Positions 15,318-23,378 of a stretch of DNA of 64,000 nt are shown here, in pieces. How positions within the stretch are numbered: position 1 is the first letter of the stretch; each line of letters opens with the position of its first letter. This DNA comes from Rhizobium sp. Leaf453 (GTDB lineage Bacteria > Pseudomonadota > Alphaproteobacteria > Rhizobiales > Rhizobiaceae): positions 98,068 to 162,067 of the forward strand of contig NZ_LMRG01000008.1 of NCBI RefSeq assembly GCF_001425605.1. The letters are read 5' to 3'. The notes beneath the pieces were generated by a model that was not told the origin of the DNA, ran no database searches, and worked only from the letters and a program-made list of their open reading frames with translations. The position numbers and the translations under genes are program-made.

Positions 15318-17098
15318 GTGAAGACCAGAACGAAAAACGCCGGCTGCGCTCGCAGGACTGGTTCGACAATCCCGACCATCTCGACCTGACCGCGCTCTAT
15401 CTCGAGCGGTTCATGAATTACGGCACGACGCCGGAGGAATTGCGCAGCGGCAAGCCGATCATCGGGATCGCCCAATCGGGCAGTGATCTGAACCCGTGCA
15501 ACCGCCACCACCTCGAACTCGCGAAACGCCTGCGCGACGGCATTCGCGATGCCGGGGGCATTGCCATCGAATTTCCGACCCATCCGCTGTTCGAAAACTG
15601 CAAGCGCCCCACCGCCGCCCTCGATCGCAACCTCGCCTATCTCGGTCTGGTCGAAATCCTCTACGGCTATCCGCTCGACGGCGTCGTCCTGACGACCGGC
15701 TGCGACAAGACCACACCATCCGCGCTGATGGCAGCCTCGACCGTTGATATTCCGGCGATCGTGTTCTCCGGCGGCCCAATGCTCGACGGCTACCATGACG
15801 GCGATCTGGTCGGCTCCGGCACGGTGATCTGGCGCTCGCGCCGCAAATATGCCGCCGGCGAGATCGACCGCGAGCAATTCCTGGAAGCGGCGCTGAGTTC
15901 GGCCCCGTCCATCGGTCACTGCAACACGATGGGCACGGCCTCCACCATGAACGCCATGGCCGAGGCGCTCGGCATGTCGCTGACCGGCGGCGCCGCCATT
16001 CCGGCCGCCTATCGCGAACGCGGCCAGATGGCTTACCGAACCGGCCGGCGCGCCGTCGAACTCGTGCTGCAGGACATTCGCCCATCCGATATCCTGACCC
16101 GCGCCGCCTTCCTCAACGCCATCAAGGTCAACTCCGCCATCGGCGGATCGACCAACGCCCAGCCGCATCTGATGGCGATGGCCAAGCATGCCGGCGTCGA
16201 TCTGCGCCCCGACGACTGGCAGGTTCACGGCTTCGATATCCCCCTGCTCGCCAATGTCCAGCCGGCAGGCGCCTATCTGGGCGAGCGGTTCCACCGCGCC
16301 GGTGGCGTGCCCGCGATCATGTGGGAACTGCTTCAGGCTGGAAAACTGGATGGCGACTGTCCGACGGTTACCGGCAAAACGATGGCCGAAAATCTGGAAG
16401 GGCGGGAAGCCGATGACCGCGAGGTGATCAGGCCCTATGCGGAGCCGATGCGCGAACGCGCAGGCTTCCTTGTGCTCAAGGGCAACCTGTTCGACTTCGC
16501 CATCATGAAGATGAGCGTCGTATCGGAGGATTTTCGCCGCCGCTACCTGAGCGACCCCGGGCATGAAGGCGTGTTCGAAGGCAAGGCAGTCGTGTTCGAT
16601 GGATCCGAGGACTATCACAAGCGGATCAACGATCCGTCGCTTGCCATCGACGAGCGCACAATCCTGGTGATCCGGGGTGCCGGGCCGCTCGGCTGGCCCG
16701 GATCGGCCGAGGTCGTCAACATGCAGCCACCGGACCACCTGCTGAAGCGTGGGATCATGAGCCTTCCGACAATCGGCGATGGCCGCCAATCAGGAACCGC
16801 CGACAGCCCGTCAATCCTCAATGCCTCGCCGGAAAGCGCTGCCGGCGGCGGTTTGGCCTATGTCCGGACCGGCGATACCATCCGCATCGATTTCAACGCC
16901 GGCCAGTGCGACATGCTGGTCGATGACACGGAAATTGCGCGCCGGAAAAACGATGGCATACCGGCCGTTCCCGCCGACGCCACGCCATGGCAGATGCTCT
17001 ACCGCCGGACGGTGACGCAACTGGCCGACGGCGCGACCATCAAGGACGCGGACACGTTCCGCCAGATCGCGAATACGCCGCCGCGTCACAACCACTGA
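15314..17098 (+). CDS. IlvD/Edd-family Fe-S dehydratase, aldonate dehydratase type
   Basis: 594 residues. Three cysteines that ligate the iron-sulfur cluster in this family are present, in SDLNPCNRHH, TTGCDKTT and GHCNTMGTAST. The active-site region KVNSAIGGSTNAQPHL and the C-terminal barrel RGAGPLGWPG are intact. Length and motifs fit the sugar-acid branch (L-arabinonate, D-xylonate or related dehydratases) rather than dihydroxyacid dehydratase of valine synthesis. It starts at a GTG that overlaps the previous stop, with GGAG upstream. Its product would be a 2-keto-3-deoxy acid, the expected substrate of the FAH-family enzyme across the island. It is terminated by a strong hairpin. Confidence 0.85.
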   Translation: MSEDQNEKRRLRSQDWFDNPDHLDLTALYLERFMNYGTTPEELRSGKPIIGIAQSGSDLNPCNRHHLELAKRLRDGIRDAGGIAIEFPTHPLFENCKRPTAALDRNLAYLGLVEILYGYPLDGVVLTTGCDKTTPSALMAASTVDIPAIVFSGGPMLDGYHDGDLVGSGTVIWRSRRKYAAGEIDREQFLEAALSSAPSIGHCNTMGTASTMNAMAEALGMSLTGGAAIPAAYRERGQMAYRTGRRAVELVLQDIRPSDILTRAAFLNAIKVNSAIGGSTNAQPHLMAMAKHAGVDLRPDDWQVHGFDIPLLANVQPAGAYLGERFHRAGGVPAIMWELLQAGKLDGDCPTVTGKTMAENLEGREADDREVIRPYAEPMRERAGFLVLKGNLFDFAIMKMSVVSEDFRRRYLSDPGHEGVFEGKAVVFDGSEDYHKRINDPSLAIDERTILVIRGAGPLGWPGSAEVVNMQPPDHLLKRGIMSLPTIGDGRQSGTADSPSILNASPESAAGGGLAYVRTGDTIRIDFNAGQCDMLVDDTEIARRKNDGIPAVPADATPWQMLYRRTVTQLADGATIKDADTFRQIANTPPRHNH

Positions 17099-17156
17099 GC
17101 CTGGCGGAAGGGCGCCGCGCGGCAACTTCGTCAGCGCCGCATGACGAATATAACAG

Positions 17157-17183
17157 GGCCATCACTCATCCGGAGTGATGGCC
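17157..17183. terminator. hairpin terminator between convergent genes
   Basis: GGCCATCACTC pairs perfectly with GAGTGATGGCC (11 bp, 5-base loop). It lies 59 bases after the dehydratase stop and 23 bases before the stop of the convergent hydrolase gene. There is only a weak T-run on either side. Confidence 0.75.
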
Positions 17184-17205
17184 TGCGTCATCCAAGTTTT
17201 CCGGC

Positions 17206-17973
17206 TTACTGCGCGGCTTCTTCAATCAGGTCGGCCACGGCCTTGGGCTGCGACACCATCACGACATGGGAAGCTCCCTTGATCACGACGGTATGCTTCG
17301 AGCCTGCCCGTTCGGCCATGAAGCCGAGCGCCTTGGCCGGGATGTTCTTGTCGCCATCACCGTAGATGAAATAGGACGGCAGGTTCTTCCAGGCGGGAGC
17401 GCCGGACTTTTCGGTCAGGGCTGCTTCGGTGATTGGGCGCTGGCCAGCGGCCATCAAGGCCGCATCCTCCACCGAGACGTCATGCGCGAACTGCTCGTGA
17501 AACTTCGCCTGGTCGATGGAGAGATCGACACCGCCACCGGCAAGCTTGACCGGGGCAGCCAAGGCCTGACCGAGCGTGCCGCCCGGGAACTTACCGGCCA
17601 GTTCGGCCACGGCCTCACCGGCTTCGGGAGCGAAGGCTGCGACATAGACCAGCGACTTGACGTTGTCCTTGCCGTTCGCGGCGGTCGAGATCACCTGGCC
17701 ACCATAGGAATGACCGACGAGGACGACCGGTCCCTTGATGCTCGACACAACATCGGAAACGTAGGCGGCATCGTTCGAAACGCTGCGCAGCGGGTTGGCA
17801 GCGGCGACGACAGTGTATCCATCCTTCTGGAGGATCTTCGTGACGCCGTTCCAGCTGGAGGAGTCGGCGAAGGCTCCATGGACCAGGACGACAGTGGGCT
17901 TCGCGGGCTGGGCGATCGCGCTCCCCGACAGCAGGGCGGCGGCGAAAGCAACGGTGGCGGCAAACTTGAACAT
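17206..17973 (-). CDS. secreted alpha/beta hydrolase
   Basis: 255 residues with a signal peptide (FKFAATVAFAAALLSGSAIA, cleaved before QPAKP), so it is exported to the periplasm. The fold starts TVVLVHGAFADSSSWNG, the nucleophile elbow is VGHSYGGQ, the acid lies in YGDGDKNIP and the histidine in GASHVVMVS. This matches the esterase/hydrolase group often seen next to redox- or solvent-stress regulators. The 155 bases to the divergent MarR gene hold a palindrome, so it is probably controlled by that regulator. The substrate is unknown. Confidence 0.85.
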   Translation of the reverse strand: MFKFAATVAFAAALLSGSAIAQPAKPTVVLVHGAFADSSSWNGVTKILQKDGYTVVAAANPLRSVSNDAAYVSDVVSSIKGPVVLVGHSYGGQVISTAANGKDNVKSLVYVAAFAPEAGEAVAELAGKFPGGTLGQALAAPVKLAGGGVDLSIDQAKFHEQFAHDVSVEDAALMAAGQRPITEAALTEKSGAPAWKNLPSYFIYGDGDKNIPAKALGFMAERAGSKHTVVIKGASHVVMVSQPKAVADLIEEAAQ

Positions 17974-18038
17974 GGCGATATCCTTTTTGGGTTGAGTGTC
18001 CGGAACTGCGTCTGATTTTTATTTTGTAGGCGATTAGT

Positions 18039-18048
18039 TTGTGCACAA
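18039..18048. promoter_or_regulatory. putative MarR operator
   Basis: TTGTGCACAA is a perfect 10-bp palindrome between the divergent hydrolase and MarR genes, 66 bases before the hydrolase ATG and 81 bases before the MarR ATG. A half-copy (GCACAAA) occurs at about 18096. Confidence 0.4.
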
Positions 18049-18128
18049 TACATATGCGAACAAGATCGCCTCGTCAATCGCTTGCAAACAGATCGCGCAC
18101 AAATTATTTTGATCGAAAGGAGATTGAC

Positions 18129-18575
18129 ATGACGAAGCCAGACGACAATGCCGGGGTTGCAGGAATGCTCTGCTTTTCCTTCTATTCCGCGAGCCATGCG
18201 TTTACCCAGCTTTACAGACCCTTGCTGGAGACGCTTGGCCTCACCTATCCGCAATATCTGGTGATGGTGTCGCTCTGGAGCCGCGACGGACAGAACGTCA
18301 AGGAACTGGGCAAGACGCTCTTTCTGGATTCCAGCACGCTGACGCCATTGCTCAAGCGTCTGAACACGGCGGGGCTGATCACCAGAACGCGCAACCCGCA
18401 GGACGAACGCGAAGTTCTTCTGCACCTCACAGAAAAGGGCCGTGCCTTGGAAAATCAGAACGGGGATGTCATGCAATGCATCGCCGAGGCAGCTGCGCTG
18501 GAGGCGGAGACAGTCGATGCTCTCCGCACAACGATCGACGGACTGCGCAACAGGCTCCGGGCGAGGACGAAATAA
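18129..18575 (+). CDS. MarR-family regulator, OhrR-like
   Basis: 148 residues. It has the MarR winged helix (LGLTYPQYLVMVSLW, KELGKTLFLDSSTLTPLLKRLNTAGLITRTRNPQDER). A cysteine near residue 15 in GMLCFSFYSASHAFTQLYRPLL lies where OhrR proteins keep their peroxide-sensing cysteine. The ATG has AAAGGAG upstream. OhrR normally controls ohr; here the divergent gene is a secreted alpha/beta hydrolase and no ohr is nearby. It is likely a peroxide- or thiol-responsive repressor. Convergent with the next gene, with one base between the stop codons. Confidence 0.8.
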   Translation: MTKPDDNAGVAGMLCFSFYSASHAFTQLYRPLLETLGLTYPQYLVMVSLWSRDGQNVKELGKTLFLDSSTLTPLLKRLNTAGLITRTRNPQDEREVLLHLTEKGRALENQNGDVMQCIAEAAALEAETVDALRTTIDGLRNRLRARTK

Positions 18576-18576
18576 G

Positions 18577-18972
18577 TCAGTACATGACCGTCTGGAGCGC
18601 CACCGTCACCGATGAGCCCGACCGATATCGCGTGCTGCCGCGCGCGAGCAACCAGCCATCCGCACGCTCCAGGCGCGCGATGATCCGCAATGGTTTTGAT
18701 CCGGTGGATGAATCAGGCGGCGTCAGTGCAAAGGCGATCGTCTTCGAGCCGCCCTTGCTGGCGATGCGTGTCTGCGCGGCGCGAGCCTTGGTCTTGGCAC
18801 CAGGTTCTTCGAGATAGATCTCAAGCTGGCCCTCCGGAATGGCGGAGCCACCGTCGAATGTGATCGTGCCGCGGATTTCAGCCGATTGTGCACCGATGGG
18901 ACCGGCAACCGCAGCAATAGCGGCAGTTCCGGCTGCCATCAGCACCAACCGACGCTTTGTCTCGCCTGTCAT
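18577..18972 (-). CDS. small secreted protein with a YbaY/YscW-like beta-sandwich domain
   Basis: 131 residues. The N-terminus TKRRLVLMAAGTAAIAAVAG followed by AQSA is a signal peptide; the paired arginines hint at the Tat route, without a full Tat motif. The mature part (EIRGTITFDGGSAIPEGQLEIYLEE ... ALTPPDSSTGSKPLRIIARLERADGWLL) resembles the YscW/YbaY-type domain found in small lipoproteins and secreted proteins. There is no lipobox cysteine. GGAGTGATATC precedes the ATG. It follows the RTX metalloprotease gene on the same strand, with a hairpin between them. Its function is unknown; a periplasmic partner or inhibitor of the protease is only a guess. Confidence 0.65.
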   Translation of the reverse strand: MTGETKRRLVLMAAGTAAIAAVAGPIGAQSAEIRGTITFDGGSAIPEGQLEIYLEEPGAKTKARAAQTRIASKGGSKTIAFALTPPDSSTGSKPLRIIARLERADGWLLARGSTRYRSGSSVTVALQTVMY

Positions 18973-19032
18973 GATATCACTCCACGATCGATCTGGAATT
19001 TTCGGACCCATGCTCCCGTCCTGAAGTCGGAA

Positions 19033-19056
19033 TTGGGGCGCCCGAAGGCGCCCCAA
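19033..19056 (-). terminator. hairpin after the RTX protease gene
   Basis: TTGGGGCGCC and GGCGCCCCAA pair perfectly (10 bp). On the minus strand the loop is TTCG closed by C-G, an extra-stable tetraloop. The trailing T-run is poor, so it may act as a partial terminator before the small secreted protein gene. Confidence 0.65.
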
Positions 19057-19066
19057 CTTTGTCATG

Positions 19067-22000
19067 TCAGATGATAATGAAGTCGGACGCGGAAAGTTGC
19101 AGGTTCTTTCCCAACTGGGCGAACTGGATCGCTGCAATGCTTCCGCCGCCGTCCTCGTCATAGGATAGAGCGCCGCTGTCGGTGTCGTAGATGATGCGAT
19201 CGTCGGCATCATGGGCAACACCCGCCGCACTCTTGTAGAATGCACCGAGCGCGAGCGCCCCGTCATCACCCAGGGCCTCGAAGATGAGGTTGTCCAGGAG
19301 GATCGTGTCGTCGGCCACCTTGAAGTCCGTGATACGGTCGACATTGCCGCTGCCGAGGTCCGTCGAGAAACGGAAGCTGTCTTCCCCTGTCCCGCCGGTC
19401 AGCGTGTCGGCGGCCAGTCCGCCGTCCAGCAAGTCGCTGCCACGGCCGCCGTCGATGATATCGGCCCCTGCGACACCCGGCTGGATGGGCTCAGGCGGAA
19501 ACTCCACCGATACGTTCAGCTCGTAGGTGGAACCATCAGGCACCGCTTCCGACCAGCCGTCGCCCGGCGCATCGGGTGACCAGGCGCCTTCCAGGATATA
19601 GTAGGTGCCAGTCTCCTGGACGACGAAAACCGTGCTCGAATCCCGGTTGCTCGTGGAACCAGGATCGCCACCGCCATCGTCATTCTGGGCGACGATATTG
19701 CCGTCGCTATCGAGCAACCTCACCCAGCTGTCATGAACATCCGGATCAGCAATGTGGTCGATGTCGATGGAAATGACGGTGCCGGCCGCCAAATCGATGC
19801 TGTAGTATCCGCCCTGGCCATTCCCTGTGGCGTTGACGGTCGTGTGAAGGGCCGTCGTGGAATCGAAGATGTCCGGATCTGATGTCAGGGAGAAGTTGTT
19901 GGAAATATCGAAGGCCGTCGCCATCGAATTATTCGTCGCGTCGGGACCGAGCGTGGCATAGCCGGTACCGATGCCGGGACGCGGCGGTGCATCACCCTGA
20001 TAGCCGAAATCGCCGAGCAGGGTATCGTCGCCGCCACCGCCATCGATCTTGTCGTTTCCGCCCTGCCCTGTCAGCACATTGGCGGCGTTGTTCCCGGACA
20101 GACGGTCGTTGAAGCCCGAACCGGCGAGGTTTTCGATCGAGATATACCGGTCGCCACCCGAGCCGCGCCCGGCAAGCGAAAGCTTGAGGCCGCCGGTCGC
20201 GTCGGCGTAATCCGCCGTGTCATTACCTGCCCCGCCGTTCAGCCGATCGGAACCGCGACCGCCTGTCAGGATATCATTGCCATCGCCGCCGGAGAGGTCA
20301 TTCGATCGGGCGTCACCGATGAGGTGGTCATCATGCGACGAGCCGACGGCATTTTCAAAACCGGCAAGGATGTCATGCCGGATTGCAGTGCCACGCCCGA
20401 CGATCTGCACCGGACCATCGCCGTCACCGCCTGTGGCGGTACCGTTCGCCAGATCGATCGTGACGCCATCGGAACTGCCGGAATAGACGACCGTGTCGAT
20501 GCCGGAACCGCCATCGAGATAGTCCTGACCGGCGCCGCCGATGATCGTGTCATTGCCGGCCTCACCATAGATGATGTCGCCGTCGTTGCCGCCGTCGAGG
20601 ATGTCATTGCCGCCGCCGCCGTTGAAGTAATCGCCGCCGCCCTGGCCCCAGAAGTGGTTTGCGGCATCGGTGCCGATGAAGCGGTCAATACGGTCATCGG
20701 AACCGATCAGGTTCTCGATGCTGTAGAACGTATCGCCCGACGCCGTGCCGCCGCTGGCCGTGTTGGTGGCGAGATTGACGAGAAGCTGGAACGGACTTTC
20801 CTTGCTGTAGTCGACGGTATCGACGCCCGACCCGCCGCGGAAGATATCGATGCCGTCCTGACCGCTCAGCGTATCGTCGCCAGCGCCTCCGTCGAGGATG
20901 TCATTGCCCTGACCGCCCAGAATGGTGTCATTGCCGCGACCGCCGTAGAGCGTGTCGTTACCATCGTCGCTTTCGGTCTGATCCTCCAGATCCTCGACAT
21001 CGATCGTGTTGTTGATGTCACGGCTGGCAAGCGAATCGCGGCCGCCGATGATCAGGTCATCGCCGCCCTGGCCGAAGATCGTGTCGTCACCGGCACCGCC
21101 ATCGAGCGTGTTGTTGCCGTTGTCGCCGAAGATGATGCTGGTCATCGTGTTGTCGCCGATATCGGGCTGCGGTTCGCTGCCACCATCATCGCCCGGCGTC
21201 AGCGACGACTTGTTGGCGTAGATGATGTGCTCGACATTGGCGATATGCTTGATGCGCAGGCCCTTGGCCAGGATGACGACGGTATCGTCGCCGCCATTGG
21301 CGGTCTCGCGGACGATGTCGTCGATGGAATCGACGAAATAGACATCGTCACCGCCATTGCCGGCCATCCGGTCCGCACCATCACGCCCGTCGAGCACGTT
21401 GTTTCCGTCATTGCCGATCAGGATATCATCATGCCGGCTGCCGATGCCGTTCTCGACATAGTAGTCCGTCCCGTCGGCATTGTGTCCGGCGAAGATCGAC
21501 ACGTTGTTGCTGTGACCGTTGACGCTGGAGAACTGTCCGGCGCGCAGATCGAGGATCGTACCCGCCGTGGAGCCGGAAAAATCGAGCGTGTCCGTACCGC
21601 CGGTATCATGGATCGCAAAGCCGATATCGTGCTGCATGCCCGATTTCGTCAGCTTATAGCCGTCTTGCGTGGCACCGAAGCCGTAGACATTGTCGCCCGT
21701 ATTGAGGTCGATATGCTGGTAGGTGCGTACGCCCTGGTCATCGACCGTCGAGAAGAAGCGGCGAATGACCGCCTCGATATCGGCCATGAGCGGTGTCGAG
21801 GCCGACCAACGGCTGGTCTCGCCGACATCGATTCCGTCGAAATAGGACATGACGCTGTATTGCTGGCGATCATAGGTCCAGGTCGCGTTGTTCAGATAGT
21901 TGATCTGCACGCCGCCGGGGCCGCTGTAATTGTAGAGCCCGGGATGGTTGAGGCCGAACTCGTGGCCGAATTCGTGAATGAAGGAATCGAAGACATAACC

Positions 22001-22411
22001 GCCGATATCGGTCTTGTTCGGCTCGGTATCGTGGAAGCGCTGACCGATGCTGACATAGCGGTTGGCAGAATAGGCACTGCCATCATCCTCTTCGCCCAGT
22101 TCCGGGCTGACGACCTCCATCCAGTCGGTATCGGGGTCGAACGGCGCGTTGTCGACGATTTCGAATTTCAGAGGGGTGACAGAGGCCCACATTTCCAAGG
22201 CGCCGATCGCGGCGGCCTTGTATTCGGGATGATCGTTGAGTTCGGAAACGTTGATCCTCAACGGTTCGGCCGCGATTTCCGGCGTCAGGCTGCGAGGCAA
22301 TGCCCCGAGATAATCGAGAAAGGCATCATAGTCCTCGCTCTTTCCATAGGGATTGTCGGGGGTCTGATCGTTGATCCACCATTGGTCAAGAATTTGACGT
22401 GGCTTCGGCAT
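19067..22411 (-). CDS. RTX-type metalloprotease with serralysin zinc motif and a PPC-like domain
   Basis: 1114 residues without an N-terminal signal peptide, as expected for a type I secreted protein. Residues about 60-230 hold the protease domain: the zinc motif FIHEFGHEFGLNHPG and the Met-turn SVMSYFDG. From about residue 330 on there are many GGxGxDxLx-type calcium-binding repeats (for example NVLDGRDGADRMAGNGGDD and DGGAGDDTLSG). Residues about 860-990 look like a pre-peptidase C-terminal domain (YYSIDLAAGTVISIDID, RLLDSDGNIVAQNDDGG), then a final block of repeats and a hydrophobic end (ASDFIII) typical of type I secretion signals. GAGAGGAGC precedes the ATG. No ABC exporter, membrane fusion protein or protease inhibitor gene is in the window. 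Confidence 0.9.
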   Translation of the reverse strand: MPKPRQILDQWWINDQTPDNPYGKSEDYDAFLDYLGALPRSLTPEIAAEPLRINVSELNDHPEYKAAAIGALEMWASVTPLKFEIVDNAPFDPDTDWMEVVSPELGEEDDGSAYSANRYVSIGQRFHDTEPNKTDIGGYVFDSFIHEFGHEFGLNHPGLYNYSGPGGVQINYLNNATWTYDRQQYSVMSYFDGIDVGETSRWSASTPLMADIEAVIRRFFSTVDDQGVRTYQHIDLNTGDNVYGFGATQDGYKLTKSGMQHDIGFAIHDTGGTDTLDFSGSTAGTILDLRAGQFSSVNGHSNNVSIFAGHNADGTDYYVENGIGSRHDDILIGNDGNNVLDGRDGADRMAGNGGDDVYFVDSIDDIVRETANGGDDTVVILAKGLRIKHIANVEHIIYANKSSLTPGDDGGSEPQPDIGDNTMTSIIFGDNGNNTLDGGAGDDTIFGQGGDDLIIGGRDSLASRDINNTIDVEDLEDQTESDDGNDTLYGGRGNDTILGGQGNDILDGGAGDDTLSGQDGIDIFRGGSGVDTVDYSKESPFQLLVNLATNTASGGTASGDTFYSIENLIGSDDRIDRFIGTDAANHFWGQGGGDYFNGGGGNDILDGGNDGDIIYGEAGNDTIIGGAGQDYLDGGSGIDTVVYSGSSDGVTIDLANGTATGGDGDGPVQIVGRGTAIRHDILAGFENAVGSSHDDHLIGDARSNDLSGGDGNDILTGGRGSDRLNGGAGNDTADYADATGGLKLSLAGRGSGGDRYISIENLAGSGFNDRLSGNNAANVLTGQGGNDKIDGGGGDDTLLGDFGYQGDAPPRPGIGTGYATLGPDATNNSMATAFDISNNFSLTSDPDIFDSTTALHTTVNATGNGQGGYYSIDLAAGTVISIDIDHIADPDVHDSWVRLLDSDGNIVAQNDDGGGDPGSTSNRDSSTVFVVQETGTYYILEGAWSPDAPGDGWSEAVPDGSTYELNVSVEFPPEPIQPGVAGADIIDGGRGSDLLDGGLAADTLTGGTGEDSFRFSTDLGSGNVDRITDFKVADDTILLDNLIFEALGDDGALALGAFYKSAAGVAHDADDRIIYDTDSGALSYDEDGGGSIAAIQFAQLGKNLQLSASDFIII

Positions 22412-22733
22412 CGTGAGGCTCCTCTCTGACTGTTGTGTTCAGTTCCAGCTTGCGCCGTTCTGCACCCCAATTTTTCACAGGCATTGCTCCTCGCTTCGCC
22501 TGTGAGCCCCGGTTACCCCGCCGAGCAATCTAGTCAAAATCGTCCCTTTGTCACCCCTAGAAAGACAGGGGGAGAAAATCCTGCCGGGAGGTTCGAAAAG
22601 ATCCGACTGTCCCTTCGTGATCTAACCTTCTCTGAAATAAGCTGTTTTCAGGAATACTGCAGCAAGTTCAAAAAACGGAAAAAAGCAGCTTGAACAAGCT
22701 GCTCCATAACCGGGAACCGTATGCGAATCGGTC
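22412..22733. other. 322-base intergenic region with promoter space and terminator
   Basis: This stretch separates the RTX protease start from the otnC end; both genes are on the minus strand. The left part must hold the protease promoter, but I see no standout -35/-10 pair. A-rich segments occur at 22535-22580 and 22665-22684. The right end holds the otn operon terminator. No coding sequence is supported. Confidence 0.5.
22679..22703 (-). terminator. rho-independent terminator of the tct-otn operon
   Basis: On the minus strand, AGCAGCTTG and CAAGCTGCT form a 9-bp perfect stem with a 2-base loop, followed by a run of six T. It begins 31 bases after the otnC stop. This is the most classical terminator in the window. 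Confidence 0.9.
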
Positions 22734-23378
22734 CTAATTCCTGAACGCCGCTTCCAACTCCGTCACCTCGTCACAGGTCAGCAAGGACACCGGCCGGTTC
22801 CCCACGAGGAAGAAGAGCTTTGCGGTTTCCTCCAGTTCCTCGTAGATCGACACGGCCTCGCCAAGCGATTTTGCCGAGACGATCGGCCCGTGATTGGCGA
22901 GCAGAACGGCATGGTGGTTTTTTGCCGCTTCCCGCACGGCATCGGCGAGCCTGCGGTCTCCCGGGCGGTAATAAGGCAACAGCGGCAACTTCCCCACGCG
23001 CATGACATGATAGGCTGTCATTGGCGGCAGGACATTGCTCGTATCGTCGTGGCACAGGCAAGAGACGGCAACGGCGTGAGTGGAGTGCAGATGCACGATA
23101 GCACCGGCCTGCGGTCGTTCGGCATAGACGGCGAGATGGAAGAAGGATTCCTTCGAGGGCGGGTCACCGGAAAGCAGAATGCCATCCGGCGACACTTTCG
23201 AAATCTGTTCCGGGGTCAGTGCACCGAGACTGCAATTGGTCGGCGTCACCAGGATCGAGCCGTCGTCCAACCTGACGGAGAGATTGCCGGCGCTACCATG
23301 GGCCAGCCGGCGTTCGTAAAGAAGCGCTCCATAACGAACAATCTCAGCCCTTGCCTCATCTTCTCTGATCGGGGTCAT
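22734..23378 (-). CDS. otnC: 3-oxo-tetronate 4-phosphate decarboxylase (class II aldolase family)
   Basis: 214 residues. Class II aldolase/adducin features are present: RLAHGSAGNLSVRL, TPTNCSLGALTPEQIS, the zinc histidines in VHLHSTHAVAVSCL and a further histidine in LLANHGPIVS. It overlaps otnK by four bases (ATGA). The otnK-otnC pair is the signature of tetronate degradation: OtnK phosphorylates 3-oxo-tetronate and OtnC decarboxylates it to dihydroxyacetone phosphate. The reaction is well established for family members; that this copy works on a tetronate is inferred. An L-fuculose- or ribulose-phosphate aldolase role is less likely next to a DUF1537 kinase. Confidence 0.85.
   Translation of the reverse strand: MTPIREDEARAEIVRYGALLYERRLAHGSAGNLSVRLDDGSILVTPTNCSLGALTPEQISKVSPDGILLSGDPPSKESFFHLAVYAERPQAGAIVHLHSTHAVAVSCLCHDDTSNVLPPMTAYHVMRVGKLPLLPYYRPGDRRLADAVREAAKNHHAVLLANHGPIVSAKSLGEAVSIYEELEETAKLFFLVGNRPVSLLTCDEVTELEAAFRN

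Noticed and set aside
15077..16789. A 570-codon frame antisense to the IlvD/Edd dehydratase
   Set aside because: High-GC codon bias leaves the opposite strand open; the translation has no domain and the plus-strand enzyme is unmistakable.
19300..21430. Closely spaced repeats that could be taken for a CRISPR or tandem DNA array
   Set aside because: They are coding repeats for calcium-binding nonapeptides; spacing is a multiple of three and the DNA units vary at third positions.
20324..22429. A 701-codon open frame antisense to the RTX metalloprotease gene
   Set aside because: It mirrors the glycine-aspartate repeats of the protease (giving Ile/Val/Ala-rich sequence) and has no ribosome-binding site or family resemblance. 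The minus-strand protein has clear domains.
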